Source: Luteimonas endophytica (lineage in GTDB: Bacteria > Pseudomonadota > Gammaproteobacteria > Xanthomonadales > Xanthomonadaceae). From it: a DNA stretch of 64,000 bases. The first letter of the stretch is position 1, and the number at the start of each line of letters is the position of its first letter. Shown piece after piece: positions 35,761 through 47,579 of this stretch. A program made the position numbers and the translations under genes. Where the stretch lies: NCBI RefSeq assembly GCF_029887875.1, contig NZ_JARXRM010000045.1, forward strand, positions 110,409-174,408, in the 5' to 3' direction. The notes under the pieces were generated by a model. That model saw only the letters and a program-made list of their open reading frames with translations. It searched no databases and was not told where the DNA came from.

Positions 35761-36904
35761 CCAGGGGCGCTTCGCCCACGGCCCGGGCCTGGGTACCGCC
35801 GCCGGGCTGTGCCTGCCGGCGCCTCGGCTTGCCCCAAGTCCGGGTCTGCCCCGCTTCGCCTCGGTGGATGCGCTGCGGGGCCTGACCGTGGCGGCGATGC
35901 TGCTGGTGAACAATCCGGGCGACTGGGGGCACGTCTATCGGCCGCTGCTGCACGCGGCCTGGCATGGCTGCACGGCCGCCGACCTGGTGTTCCCGCTGTT
36001 CCTGTTCCTGGTGGGGGTCTCGATCGCGCTGGGGATATCGGCGCGCGCCGAGGCCGGCGCCGAGCGCCCGGCGCTGCAGCGCGCGGTGCTGGCGCGCGCA
36101 CTGCGCATCGTCGCGCTGGGCCTGCTGCTGCACCTGCTGGCATGGTGGGTGCTGGACGCGCCGCACCTGCGCCTGTGGGGGGTCCTGCAGCGGATCAGCG
36201 TCTGCTTCCTGGTGGTCGGGTCGCTGGCGTTGTGGACCGGGCCACGGGCGCAATGGTGGCTGCTGGGCGGGGCCCTGGCCGGGTATGCCGCGCTGCTCGC
36301 GTACGCCGGTGGCGTCGAGCCGTGGAGCAATCCCGCCAGCCGCATCGACACCAGACTGTTCGGGCCGCTGCTGTACCGCTTCGATGCGGCCACCGGCCGG
36401 GGCCACGATCCGGAAGGCCTGCTTTCCACCCTGGGCGCACTCGCCACCACGCTGATCGGGCTGCGCGCCGGGGCGTGGCTCAGGACGGGGCGGCTCACGC
36501 GGCTGTGGGCGGCCGGCGCGGCGGCGCTGGCGCTTGGGGCGCTAGGGGCGCAGGCGCTGCCGCTGAACAAGAATCTCTGGACTCCCTCGTATGTGCTGTG
36601 GACCGCGGGCTGGGCGCTGTTGGCGCTGGCGGCGGCGCACGTGCTGGTGGACCGCCGCGGCTGGCCGCCGCTGGGGCGCCGTTTCGGGAGCAACGCGATC
36701 GTCGCCTACGCCGGATCCGCGGCCATGGTCTACCTGCTGATCGCGGCCGGGTGGCTGGAGCCGCTGTACCGGATCGGGTTTGGCTGGCTGGCGCCGCTTT
36801 TCGGCCCATTCCTGCCTTCGCTGGCCTTCGCCGTGGCCTTTGTCGCGGTGTGGTGGGCGGTGGTGTACGCGATGGACCGCCGGGGCTGGTATCCCAGAAT
36901 CTGA
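35747..36904 (+). CDS. nagX: NagX-type membrane acyltransferase (HGSNAT/DUF5009-like)
   Basis: A 385-residue protein with about ten helices. The N-terminal FASVDALRGLTVAAMLLVNNPG and LLHAAWHGCTAADLVFPLFLFLVGVSIAL match the heparan-alpha-glucosaminide N-acetyltransferase family, including the conserved His region near the first loop. Later LWTPSYVLWTAGWALLALAAA and FGSNAIVAYAGS are also typical. GTG 35747 overlaps nagA; no better start lies before TM1. NagX is a common member of nag regulons and is thought to act on amino sugars at the membrane, but its reaction in bacteria is not firmly known. Confidence 0.86.
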   Translation: MSPSSQGRFAHGPGLGTAAGLCLPAPRLAPSPGLPRFASVDALRGLTVAAMLLVNNPGDWGHVYRPLLHAAWHGCTAADLVFPLFLFLVGVSIALGISARAEAGAERPALQRAVLARALRIVALGLLLHLLAWWVLDAPHLRLWGVLQRISVCFLVVGSLALWTGPRAQWWLLGGALAGYAALLAYAGGVEPWSNPASRIDTRLFGPLLYRFDAATGRGHDPEGLLSTLGALATTLIGLRAGAWLRTGRLTRLWAAGAAALALGALGAQALPLNKNLWTPSYVLWTAGWALLALAAAHVLVDRRGWPPLGRRFGSNAIVAYAGSAAMVYLLIAAGWLEPLYRIGFGWLAPLFGPFLPSLAFAVAFVAVWWAVVYAMDRRGWYPRI

Positions 36905-36959
36905 TCCGCGCGCATCGCGCGCTCTTATGGGCCGCCCGTGCGCTTGCTACCCTGCGCGA

Positions 36960-37970
36960 ATGGACGCCATCCAGATCGCAGCGCTCGCTCCGGCCGCCGC
37001 CCGTGTCGCCGCGCGCCTGCACTGGGCGCGCGAGGTGGTCGGGGACAGCGCGCTCGCACTCGAGCCGGCCTCGGCCGATGCCGGCTTCCGCAGCTACTGG
37101 CGCGCGAGGACGGCCGCCGGCAGCCGCATCGTCATGGATTCGCCGCCGGCGCTGGAAGACGTGCGCCCATGGCTGCGCATCCACGCGCTACTGGACGGGG
37201 CCGGGGTGCGCGTGCCCGAAATCCTGGCGGCGGACGTCGATGCCGGGTTCCTGCTGCTGGAGGACCTGGGCACCGAGACCTGTCTGCAGGCGATCGGCCC
37301 ACTGGATGCCGACGCGATGTTCGAGGCCGCGTTCGACCAGCTGCTGGTGCTGCAGGCGATCGCGTGTCCACCGGACCTTCCGGGGTACGACCGGCCGATG
37401 CTGCAGCGGGAAATCGACCTGTTCGCGGAGTGGTTCCTGGGCCGCCACCTGGGCGTGGCGCTCGACGGGCAGGAGCGCGACGCCCTGCAGCGGGTGGCCG
37501 ACCACCTGATCGGGAACATGCTGGCCCAGCCGCAGGGGTTCGTGCACCGCGACTTCATGCCGCGCAACCTGATGCCGGTACCCGGCGGCGTAGCGGTGAT
37601 CGATTTCCAGGGCGCCGTGCGCGGGCCGCTCGCCTACGACCCCGTCAGCCTGTTCCGCGACGCCTTCCACTCCTGGCCGGCGGCGAGGGTGGACGCCTGG
37701 CTCGGCCGCTACCATGCACGCGCCCTCGCAGCCGGGCTGCCGGTGCCCGCGCCCGACGCATTCCGGCGTGACGCCGACTGCGCGGGCATGCAGCGCCACC
37801 TCAAGATCCTCGGTCTGTTCGCCCGGCTGCACTACCGCGATGGCAAGCCTAAATACCTGGCCGACGCGCCCCGCTTCGTTGCCTACCTGGACCAGGTGCT
37901 GCCGCGATATCCTGAGCTCGCGCCGCTGTCCGCCATCCTCGATCGCCACGTGCGTCGCTCCGGCGTGTAG
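36960..37970 (+). CDS. amgK: AmgK-like anomeric N-acetylmuramate / N-acetylglucosamine kinase
   Basis: A 336-residue member of the aminoglycoside phosphotransferase fold. The catalytic loop is FVHRDFMPRNLMPVPGG near residue 198, followed by the metal-binding VIDFQGAVRGPLAYDPVSLF. Further AmgK features are FRSYWRAR near the N-terminus and QRHLKILGLFARLHYRDGK near the C-terminus. AmgK phosphorylates MurNAc or GlcNAc at C1 in peptidoglycan recycling. The usual partner murU (nucleotidyltransferase) is not next to it here. It begins 55 bp after nagX and may be the last gene of the nag operon. Confidence 0.85.
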   Translation: MDAIQIAALAPAAARVAARLHWAREVVGDSALALEPASADAGFRSYWRARTAAGSRIVMDSPPALEDVRPWLRIHALLDGAGVRVPEILAADVDAGFLLLEDLGTETCLQAIGPLDADAMFEAAFDQLLVLQAIACPPDLPGYDRPMLQREIDLFAEWFLGRHLGVALDGQERDALQRVADHLIGNMLAQPQGFVHRDFMPRNLMPVPGGVAVIDFQGAVRGPLAYDPVSLFRDAFHSWPAARVDAWLGRYHARALAAGLPVPAPDAFRRDADCAGMQRHLKILGLFARLHYRDGKPKYLADAPRFVAYLDQVLPRYPELAPLSAILDRHVRRSGV

Positions 37971-38054
37971 CGCCCGGCCTGTCCGGCTGCATGCCCCCGA
38001 AGTTCCCGTGGAGCCGAGTTTGCCCGGCTGCGCGGGTTCCCGGAGCCGGGATCG

Positions 38055-38070
38055 GCGGAGCAAGCTCCGC
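38055..38070. terminator. Hairpin after amgK (family D copy 2)
   Basis: GCGGAGC-AA-GCTCCGC, followed by TCTA. It lies 84 bp past the amgK stop and could end the nag transcript. With its flanks (GCCGGG, a 2-bp change, then CGGCGGAGCA) it matches the element at 24379-24394 on the other side of the island. The rest of the 37971-38115 gap shows no feature. Confidence 0.4.
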
Positions 38071-38115
38071 TCTATGCAAAGCGACTTCGCACCACCTGCA
38101 TCCAAGGAAAAGCGC

Positions 38116-38949
38116 ATGAGCACCGACCTGTTCGCCGACGCGCCGGTACCGATCCACGGCATCCGCACCGGCATCGGCGGCTGGACCTTCAAGCCGTGGC
38201 GCGACAACTTCTATCCGGCCGGGCTGGTGCAGAAGCGCGAGCTGGAATACGCCAGCCGGCACCTGACCGCGATCGAGATCAACGGCACCTTCTACGGCGC
38301 CCAGAAGCCGGCCACCTACGCACGCTGGCGGTCGGAGACGCCGGAGGGCTTCGTGTTCTCGCTCAAGGCGCCGCGCTACTGCACCGACGCCAAGCGCCTG
38401 GCCGGCGCTGGCAAGTCGATCGAGGGCTTCGTCTTCGGCGGGCTGGCCGAGCTGGGCGATCGGCTTGGGCCGATCCTCTGGCAGTTCGACCCGCGCCGCG
38501 CGTTCGACCGCGACGACTTCGCCGCGTTCCTCGAGCTGCTGCCGCGCGAACTCGACGGTGCGCCGCTGCGCCACGTGCTGGAGGTGCGGCATCCATCGTT
38601 CGCCTGCCCGGAGTACCTGGCGCTGGCGCGCCAGCACCGCCTGCCGACGGTGTTCACCGATTCGCCCGACTACCCGTCCTTCGCCGACCTCACCGGCGAC
38701 TTCGTCTATGCGCGGCTGATGCGCAGCCGCGAGCGGGTCGCCAGCGGCTACCCCGACGACGAACTCGACGCCTGGGCGCGCCGCGCGCGCGCCTGGGCCG
38801 CCGGCGGCGCGCCGGAGGACCTGCCGACCATCGGCGCGGAGCGGCCGCCGGCGCGGCCGCGCGAGGTATTCGTCTATTTCATCGGCGCCGCCAAGGCGCG
38901 CAACCCGGCCGCGGCGATGGCGCTGCAGGCGCGGCTGCAGGACGCGTGA
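38116..38949 (+). CDS. DUF72 domain protein
   Basis: A 277-residue TIM-barrel-like protein of the YecE/DUF72 family. Diagnostic stretches are IRTGIGGWTFKPWRDNFYPAGLVQKRELEYASRHLTAIEINGTFYG, FVFSLKAPRYCTD, LWQFDPRRAFD and HVLEVRHPSF. No enzymatic activity is established for the family. It is convergent with the beta-lactamase unit. The N-terminal MSTDLFADAPVP is a short lead before the domain. Confidence 0.92.
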   Translation: MSTDLFADAPVPIHGIRTGIGGWTFKPWRDNFYPAGLVQKRELEYASRHLTAIEINGTFYGAQKPATYARWRSETPEGFVFSLKAPRYCTDAKRLAGAGKSIEGFVFGGLAELGDRLGPILWQFDPRRAFDRDDFAAFLELLPRELDGAPLRHVLEVRHPSFACPEYLALARQHRLPTVFTDSPDYPSFADLTGDFVYARLMRSRERVASGYPDDELDAWARRARAWAAGGAPEDLPTIGAERPPARPREVFVYFIGAAKARNPAAAMALQARLQDA

Positions 38950-39048
38950 CGGGCCAGTTTGCCGGACCGCGGCCGGTCGCGGCCGACGTTCCGGGGCGGC
39001 GCCCGCGGGTGTGGGCGCACCGCCTGCCCGGCTGTTGCGCCGCGCCGG

Positions 39049-39945
39049 TCAGCCGAGCGCCGCCGCCGCGGCGCGCGCGACCGCCGCATGCACCGCGTTC
39101 ATCGCGTCGACGTCCGGCGGCGCACCGGTGAGATAGCAGGCCACCAGGACCGGCTGGCGCCCGGGCGGCCAGAGCACGGCGATGTCGTTGGCGGTGCCCT
39201 GGTCTTCGGCGTTGATGCTGGTGCCGGTCTTGTCGCCAGCGCGCCAGCCCGCCGGCAGGCCCGCGCGCAGGCGCGCATCGCCGGTGCGGTTGTCGACCAG
39301 CCAGCCGGTCAGCAGGGCGCGCGAGGCGGGGTGCAGGGCCTCGCCCAGCAGCAGGCGCCGCAGGTTCCCGGCCATCGCCGCGGGCGTGGTGGTGTCGCGC
39401 GGATCGCCGGGGGTGGCGCTGTTGAGCGCGGTCTCCCAGCGGTCCAGCCGGGTGTGCGGGTCGCCGAGCGCGCGCGCGAAGCGGGTCAGCCCGCCCGGTC
39501 CGCCGATGGTCCGCAACAACAGGTTGGCGGCGGCGTTGTCGCTCCAGATCATGCTGGCCCGGCACAGGTCGTCCACGCGCATGCCTTCCCCGACCCGCCG
39601 CCCGGTGCGCGGCGAATGCGGGACCAGGTCGGAGGCGGCGATGGACACGTTCCGGTCCAGCCGCTCGCTGCCCTGGTCGACCCGCCGCAGCACGGCTGCG
39701 GCCAGCAGGAGCTTGAAGGTGCTGCACATCGGGAAGCGTTCGTCCGCGCGCCGGCCGAAACGGCGCCCGGAGCCGCTGTCGAGGATGGCCACGCCCAGCC
39801 GCCCGCCGCTGTCGCGTTCCAGCCCGTCGAGGGCCTGCGCCAGTCCGGGAAGCCAGGGCGGGCCCTGTGCCGCGAGCGCGCCGTGCAGCCCGGCGAGGGC
39901 GATCGCGCCACCGGTGGCGCGCAGGAATCCGCGTCTGTCGATCAT
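39049..39945 (-). CDS. Class A serine beta-lactamase (L2-like), Tat signal
   Basis: A 298-residue enzyme hydrolysing penicillins and cephalosporins. All active-site motifs are intact: FPMCSTFK (Ser70 and Lys73), SDN (Ser130 loop), ETALN (Glu166 and Asn170) and DKTGT (Lys234 box). The N-terminus MIDRRGFLRATGGAIALAG is a twin-arginine signal, as in Stenotrophomonas L2. It lies 86 bp downstream of the B3 metallo-beta-lactamase gene on the same strand, probably in one transcript driven from the ampR-facing promoter. Substrate profile cannot be read from sequence. Confidence 0.94.
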   Translation of the reverse strand: MIDRRGFLRATGGAIALAGLHGALAAQGPPWLPGLAQALDGLERDSGGRLGVAILDSGSGRRFGRRADERFPMCSTFKLLLAAAVLRRVDQGSERLDRNVSIAASDLVPHSPRTGRRVGEGMRVDDLCRASMIWSDNAAANLLLRTIGGPGGLTRFARALGDPHTRLDRWETALNSATPGDPRDTTTPAAMAGNLRRLLLGEALHPASRALLTGWLVDNRTGDARLRAGLPAGWRAGDKTGTSINAEDQGTANDIAVLWPPGRQPVLVACYLTGAPPDVDAMNAVHAAVARAAAAALG

Positions 39946-40031
39946 GCCGGGCTCCGTGGCTGGAACGGTTGGACAACGAGGTCGCGGGCGGGGTCCATGT
40001 CGTGGTGCGCAGCCGCCGCGATCGGGAGGCG

Positions 40032-43164
<3,133 letters not shown>

Positions 43165-43287
43165 GGCGGCATGATGCCCGATTGCTTCAGGCCTCGCGTC
43201 CGGTTGCCGGGCTTCGGGTCGAGGCGCCCTTCGGCGCGCGGCGTCGCGACCGCCGCGAGCGCGGACCACCGATCCATCGGCGCCGCG

Positions 43288-45228
43288 TCAGCCCGGCGCG
43301 GACGCGGCGGCCGGGGCGGGGCAGTGGAACTCGCGCCGGGGCGTGCCGAGGCGGCCGTGCATGCGATCGGTCACCGGCACCGCGGCGCCGTGCAGGCGCC
43401 AGTCGTAGATCACGCTGAAGGCCAGCACCCGCGCCACGTACTCGCGGGTTTCCTTGTAGCTGATGGTCTCGATCCAGAAATCGGCGTCCATGCCCGGGCG
43501 CTGCGACTGCCAGCGCGCGGTCGGCGCCGGGCCGGCGTTGTAGGCGGCGATGGCCACGTACGGCCGGCCGTACTTTTCCTTCATCTCGCGAAGGTACGCG
43601 GTACCGACGCGGATGTTGGTGGCCGGGTCGTAGAGGCTGGCGGCGCCGCCCCAGGCCAGACCGAGGCGCCGCGCCACCGCCGCGCCGGTGGTGGGCAGCA
43701 CCTGCATCAGCCCGCGCGCGTCCGCCTGCGAGCGCGCACGCGGGTTGAACACGCTCTCGGCGCGGATCTCGGCGGCGATCCAGGCCGGGTCGAGCGCCTG
43801 GCGCTGCGCCTCGGCGCGGATCAGGCCGTCGTGGGAGAGCGGGAAGCGCAGCGCGTACAGGCGGGTCTCTTCGGGCTGGCGGCCGAGCCCGAACAGGGCG
43901 CGGTCGTTCCAGCCGTTGTCCTGCGCCACCTGTACCGCGATGCGCCGCTGGGTGTCGTCGAAGCGTTCGAGCGCGCTGCTCCATTCGCGCGTGGCCCAGC
44001 CGGGGCGGTCGGCGCGATACAGCGCCATCGCCCGCACCATCGCCGGGTCGTTGGCCACCCGTGCGCGGGCGGAGGCATCGCCGGGGACCTCGATCGGGCA
44101 CAGTGCGTAGGGCCGCTGCAGGCGGTCGGCGGCGAGAAAGCCATGGAAGTTGGGTTCGCGCGCGGCCCGTTCGTACAACGCCTGCGCGCGCGGCGCGTCG
44201 CCGAGCAGCGCGTGCAGGCGCGCGGCGAAATAGGTCCAGCGCGCGTCGTTGCGCTGCTCGTCGCCCATCGCCTCGATGGCTGCCAGCGCTGCGCGCCAGT
44301 CCGAGCGTGCCAGCGCCTCGCGCGCGCGCCACTCGTGCAGGCGCTCGTCGTAGGACGCCGCCGGCACCCGCGCCAGCCGCCGCGCCGAATCCGGTTCGTA
44401 GGAGGCCACCGTCCACAGCGCCGCCTGGTACAGCACCCGCCCGCGGTCCTGCTCGGTGAAGCCCAGCGCCTCGGCGTAGCGCGGCAGTTGCGCCTCGCCG
44501 GCCGCGGGCGCCTCCTTGGCCAGCTTCGCCAGGCCGTGCGAGGCGACCAGCCGGCTGCGCGGGGTCTTCGGCCAGCGCAGCGCGCGCTCGTGCGGGGCCT
44601 GCAGGAAGGCCGCATAGTCGTCGGCAAGGGCGCGCTCGGCCGCGGGCAGGCCGCGCGCGGCGCTGCGCATCACCGCGACGTTCCACTCCGCGGCGGCCAT
44701 CTCGATGCGTTCCCAGCGCAGCTCCGGCGCGAGCCCGCCGCGCGCGTCGAGCGCCGCGAACGGCGCATCGCATTCGTCCGGCAGCGAATTGCCGCTGCTG
44801 CGCCAGATCTCCTGCACCTCCGCAGTCCAGCGCGCATCGGCCGCGCCGGTGCGCTGGCGCGCGTCCAGCTCGATGCAGCGCAGCGCGGTGTTGCGGATCG
44901 AAGGCGACCAGGCGGCGCGGATGCCAGCCCAGTCCTGGCGCCGGTACAGCGCGCGCAGCCATTCCTCGCGGAAGGCGCCGGCCACCGCCTGCTCCGCGTA
45001 CCGGGCCAGGAACGCCTGCGCCTGCGCCGCCGGCAGGCTGTCCAGGTTGCGGCGCAGCCCGGCGTACTCGATCCAGCCGTAGGCGGGGTGCGAGGCCAGG
45101 TGCGCGGGCACCGGCTGGCCGCGGGCCGCGGCATCGAGCGCGGCGCGCAGTTGCTGGTCGTTGGTCTGGGCGCGCGCGGCGGGGAGAACGGCGGCCAGCG
45201 CGAGCGCCGCGGCGAACAGGAGCTTCAT
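43288..45228 (-). CDS. slt: Soluble lytic murein transglycosylase (Slt70-like)
   Basis: A 646-residue periplasmic enzyme that cleaves peptidoglycan to 1,6-anhydro-muropeptides. It has a signal peptide (LLFAAALALAAVLPAARAQ). A long alpha-superhelical U-shaped domain covers about residues 25-450. The catalytic SLT domain contains IAAEIRAESVFNPRARSQADARGLMQVLP (Glu near 490) and YVAIAAYNAGPAPTARW. The fragments it makes are the ligands sensed through AmpR, which is encoded 1.4 kb away. Confidence 0.95.
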   Translation of the reverse strand: MKLLFAAALALAAVLPAARAQTNDQQLRAALDAAARGQPVPAHLASHPAYGWIEYAGLRRNLDSLPAAQAQAFLARYAEQAVAGAFREEWLRALYRRQDWAGIRAAWSPSIRNTALRCIELDARQRTGAADARWTAEVQEIWRSSGNSLPDECDAPFAALDARGGLAPELRWERIEMAAAEWNVAVMRSAARGLPAAERALADDYAAFLQAPHERALRWPKTPRSRLVASHGLAKLAKEAPAAGEAQLPRYAEALGFTEQDRGRVLYQAALWTVASYEPDSARRLARVPAASYDERLHEWRAREALARSDWRAALAAIEAMGDEQRNDARWTYFAARLHALLGDAPRAQALYERAAREPNFHGFLAADRLQRPYALCPIEVPGDASARARVANDPAMVRAMALYRADRPGWATREWSSALERFDDTQRRIAVQVAQDNGWNDRALFGLGRQPEETRLYALRFPLSHDGLIRAEAQRQALDPAWIAAEIRAESVFNPRARSQADARGLMQVLPTTGAAVARRLGLAWGGAASLYDPATNIRVGTAYLREMKEKYGRPYVAIAAYNAGPAPTARWQSQRPGMDADFWIETISYKETREYVARVLAFSVIYDWRLHGAAVPVTDRMHGRLGTPRREFHCPAPAAASAPG

Positions 45229-45407
45229 CGGCGGACGATGTCGATGGGGGCGCCCGACTATAGCGGAGCGCGCATGAAGCGCCCGCCGCCGCGCCAGCGC
45301 GGCGCGCCACCGGCGGTCCTGGCGATGCCGCGGGCGGGAAGCGCGCCCGGCCCCGCGCGCGCAGGTCCGGCATGATGGCGCGACCTCCCGCAGACCCTGG
45401 CCCGCGC

Positions 45408-46196
45408 ATGCTGCTGCTCACCTTCCTCCTGCTCGGCGCGATCGCCGGGGTGCTGGCCGGCTTGCTCGGCATCGGTGGCGGCCTGGTGCTGGTGGCGGCG
45501 CTGGCATGGCTGCTGCCGCTGCATGGGGTGCCGAAGGAGGCGGCGATGCATGCCGCGCTGGCCAGTTCGATGGCGAGCATCGTGCTCACCGCGGCCTCTT
45601 CGGCGCGCGCCCACCACCGCCGCGGCAGCGTGCTGTGGCCGACCGTGGCCTGGATGGTGCCCGGGGTGCTGCTGGGCGGCTGGCTGGGCAGCCGCTTCGC
45701 GATCGCGCTGGACGGCGACGTCCTCAAATGGTGCGTGGCGATCTACTGCTTCGTGGTCGGTGCGCAGATGGCGCTGTCGCGCCCGCGCCAGGCGGACGGC
45801 GCCGCGGTGGTGCCGCGCGGGGTCGGCATCGCCGCCGCCGGCGGCGGCATCGGCGCGATTTCGGCGGTCGTCGGCATCGGCGGCGGCAGCATGACGGTCC
45901 CGCTGCTGGTGTGGCTGGGGGTGGCGCCGGTGCGTGCGGTGGGCACCTCGTCGGCCTGCGGCATCTTCATCGGCATCGCCGCCGCCGCCGGCTATGCGCT
46001 GCAGGCTCCGCCCGGCGCGCTGCCGGAACATGCGATCGGCTACGTGTACCTGCCGGCGGCGATCGGCGTGGCCCTGGCCTCGGTGCTGGCCGCGCCGCTA
46101 GGCACGCGGCTGGCGCACGCGATCAGCGGGGCAGCGCTGCGGCGGGTGTTCGCGGTGTTCATGGTGCTGGTCGGCGCCAGCCTGCTGCTGTGGTGA
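45408..46196 (+). CDS. TSUP family (TauE/SafE) permease
   Basis: A 262-residue membrane protein with about eight helices in two homologous halves. The repeated motif appears as AGVLAGLLGIGGGLVLV near the N-terminus and GAISAVVGIGGGSMTVPLLVWLG in the middle. TSUP members move sulfite, sulfonates or other small organic anions. I prefer the ATG at 45408, directly before TM1; an ATG 12 codons earlier is in frame. It overlaps the following GTG start by three bases. Confidence 0.9.
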   Translation: MLLLTFLLLGAIAGVLAGLLGIGGGLVLVAALAWLLPLHGVPKEAAMHAALASSMASIVLTAASSARAHHRRGSVLWPTVAWMVPGVLLGGWLGSRFAIALDGDVLKWCVAIYCFVVGAQMALSRPRQADGAAVVPRGVGIAAAGGGIGAISAVVGIGGGSMTVPLLVWLGVAPVRAVGTSSACGIFIGIAAAAGYALQAPPGALPEHAIGYVYLPAAIGVALASVLAAPLGTRLAHAISGAALRRVFAVFMVLVGASLLLW

Positions 46197-47419
46197 GCGA
46201 TGCGGCGGCAGTGGCCGCGCCGGCCGCCGGCCGCGGCCGCGCGCTGGCGCTGATGGCGCTGGCGCTGGTGCTGGCGATGTCGCCATGGTTCTCGGCCAGC
46301 GCGGTGGTAGTGCAGCTGCGCGCGCAGTGGGGTTTCGGCGCGTCACTGGCGGCCTGGATCACGATCGCGGTGCAGCTGGGGTTCGTGCTGGGGGCGCTGG
46401 GCTCGGCGCTGCTCGGGCTGGCCGACCGCGTGTCGGCACCGCGGCTGATCGCCATCGCGGCCTGCGGCGCCGCGACCGCCAATGCCCTGGTGCTGCTGGC
46501 GCAATCGCCGCTCCAGCTGCTGCTGGCGCGGGTCGCCACCGGTGCCTGCCTGGCGGCGGTCTACCCGCCGGCGATGAAGCTCATGGCGACCTGGTTCGTG
46601 CGCGGCCGCGGGCTGGCGCTGGGGGTGCTGATCGGCGCGATCACGGTGGGCTCGGCGCTGCCGCACCTGGTCAACGCGCTCGGCGGCGCGCGCTGGCAGG
46701 GGGTGATCGGCTGGACCACGGCGCTGACCCTGGCCGGAGCGGCAGTGGTCGCCTTCGGCGTGCGCGAAGGTCCGTACCCGTTCCCGCGGGCGCCGTTCCG
46801 GCTCGGCGAGGTGACGGCGATCTTGCGCAATCGCGGGGTGGTGCTGGCCTCGCTCGGCTACCTCGGTCATATGTGGGAGCTGTATGCGATGTGGGCCTGG
46901 TTCTCGACGTTCGCGCTGACCGCCACCGCGGTGGCGGGCGACCCGGGCCGCGCCTCGCTGCTGGCGTTCGCCGCGATCGCCGCGGGCCTGCCCGGCTGCG
47001 TGCTCGCCGGCGCGGCCGCCGACCGCTTCGGGCGCGCCCGCACCGCGGCCGCGGCGATGGCGGTGTCCGGGGCCTGCTGCATCGCCGCCGGCTGGGCCCA
47101 CGCCGGCCCCGGCTGGCTGCTGGTTGCGGTGGCGCTGGTCTGGGGAATCAGCGTGATCGCCGATTCGGCGCAGTTCTCGGCGCTGGTCACCGAGCACGGC
47201 GACCAGCGCAGCATCGGCACCGCGCTCACGCTGCAGCTGGCGCTGGGCTTCGCCCTCACCGTGGCCACGATCTGGATCGTGCCGCTGCTGGCCGCCGCGC
47301 TGGGCAGCTGGCGCTGGGTGTTCCTGGTGCTGGTGCCGGGGCCGCTGCTGGGGATCGCGGCGATGCTGGCGCTGCAGCGCAGCGGGCGCCTGGCCGCGGC
47401 GCCTGGCTCGGCGGGATGA
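46193..47419 (+). CDS. MFS transporter (CynX/NimT or anion:cation symporter type)
   Basis: A 408-residue transporter with about twelve helices, translated from GTG in a GTGA overlap with the TSUP gene. Motif A occurs as GLADRVSAPRLI in the first half and AAADRFGRART in the second. AAVYPPAMKLMATWFVRGRGLALGVLIGAITVG resembles cyanate/nitrate-type MFS members. The coupled TSUP and MFS pair suggests related small-anion transport; the substrate is unknown. Confidence 0.88.
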   Translation: MSDAAAVAAPAAGRGRALALMALALVLAMSPWFSASAVVVQLRAQWGFGASLAAWITIAVQLGFVLGALGSALLGLADRVSAPRLIAIAACGAATANALVLLAQSPLQLLLARVATGACLAAVYPPAMKLMATWFVRGRGLALGVLIGAITVGSALPHLVNALGGARWQGVIGWTTALTLAGAAVVAFGVREGPYPFPRAPFRLGEVTAILRNRGVVLASLGYLGHMWELYAMWAWFSTFALTATAVAGDPGRASLLAFAAIAAGLPGCVLAGAAADRFGRARTAAAAMAVSGACCIAAGWAHAGPGWLLVAVALVWGISVIADSAQFSALVTEHGDQRSIGTALTLQLALGFALTVATIWIVPLLAAALGSWRWVFLVLVPGPLLGIAAMLALQRSGRLAAAPGSAG

Positions 47420-47579
47420 TCCGGACGCCCGCCGATGTGCGAGATTGGCGATGAAACTTGGCCCGGTCTCGCGATTTAAGTGATGGTCGTCGCAGTCTGA
47501 CTTTTACAGATTGTTTACAACGGGGGCATTGTCGCGTGGACAGGGGCACGCGGCGGCCGTTCACACCAAGGAGAGATCG

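Noticed and set aside
38116-38949. Possible murU partner of amgK
   Set aside because: The product is a clear DUF72 protein and lacks the nucleotidyltransferase GxGxR signature.
45372-45407. Longer start of the TSUP permease at 45372
   Set aside because: It adds a polar, Pro-rich stretch before TM1 without a good ribosome-binding site; it remains possible.
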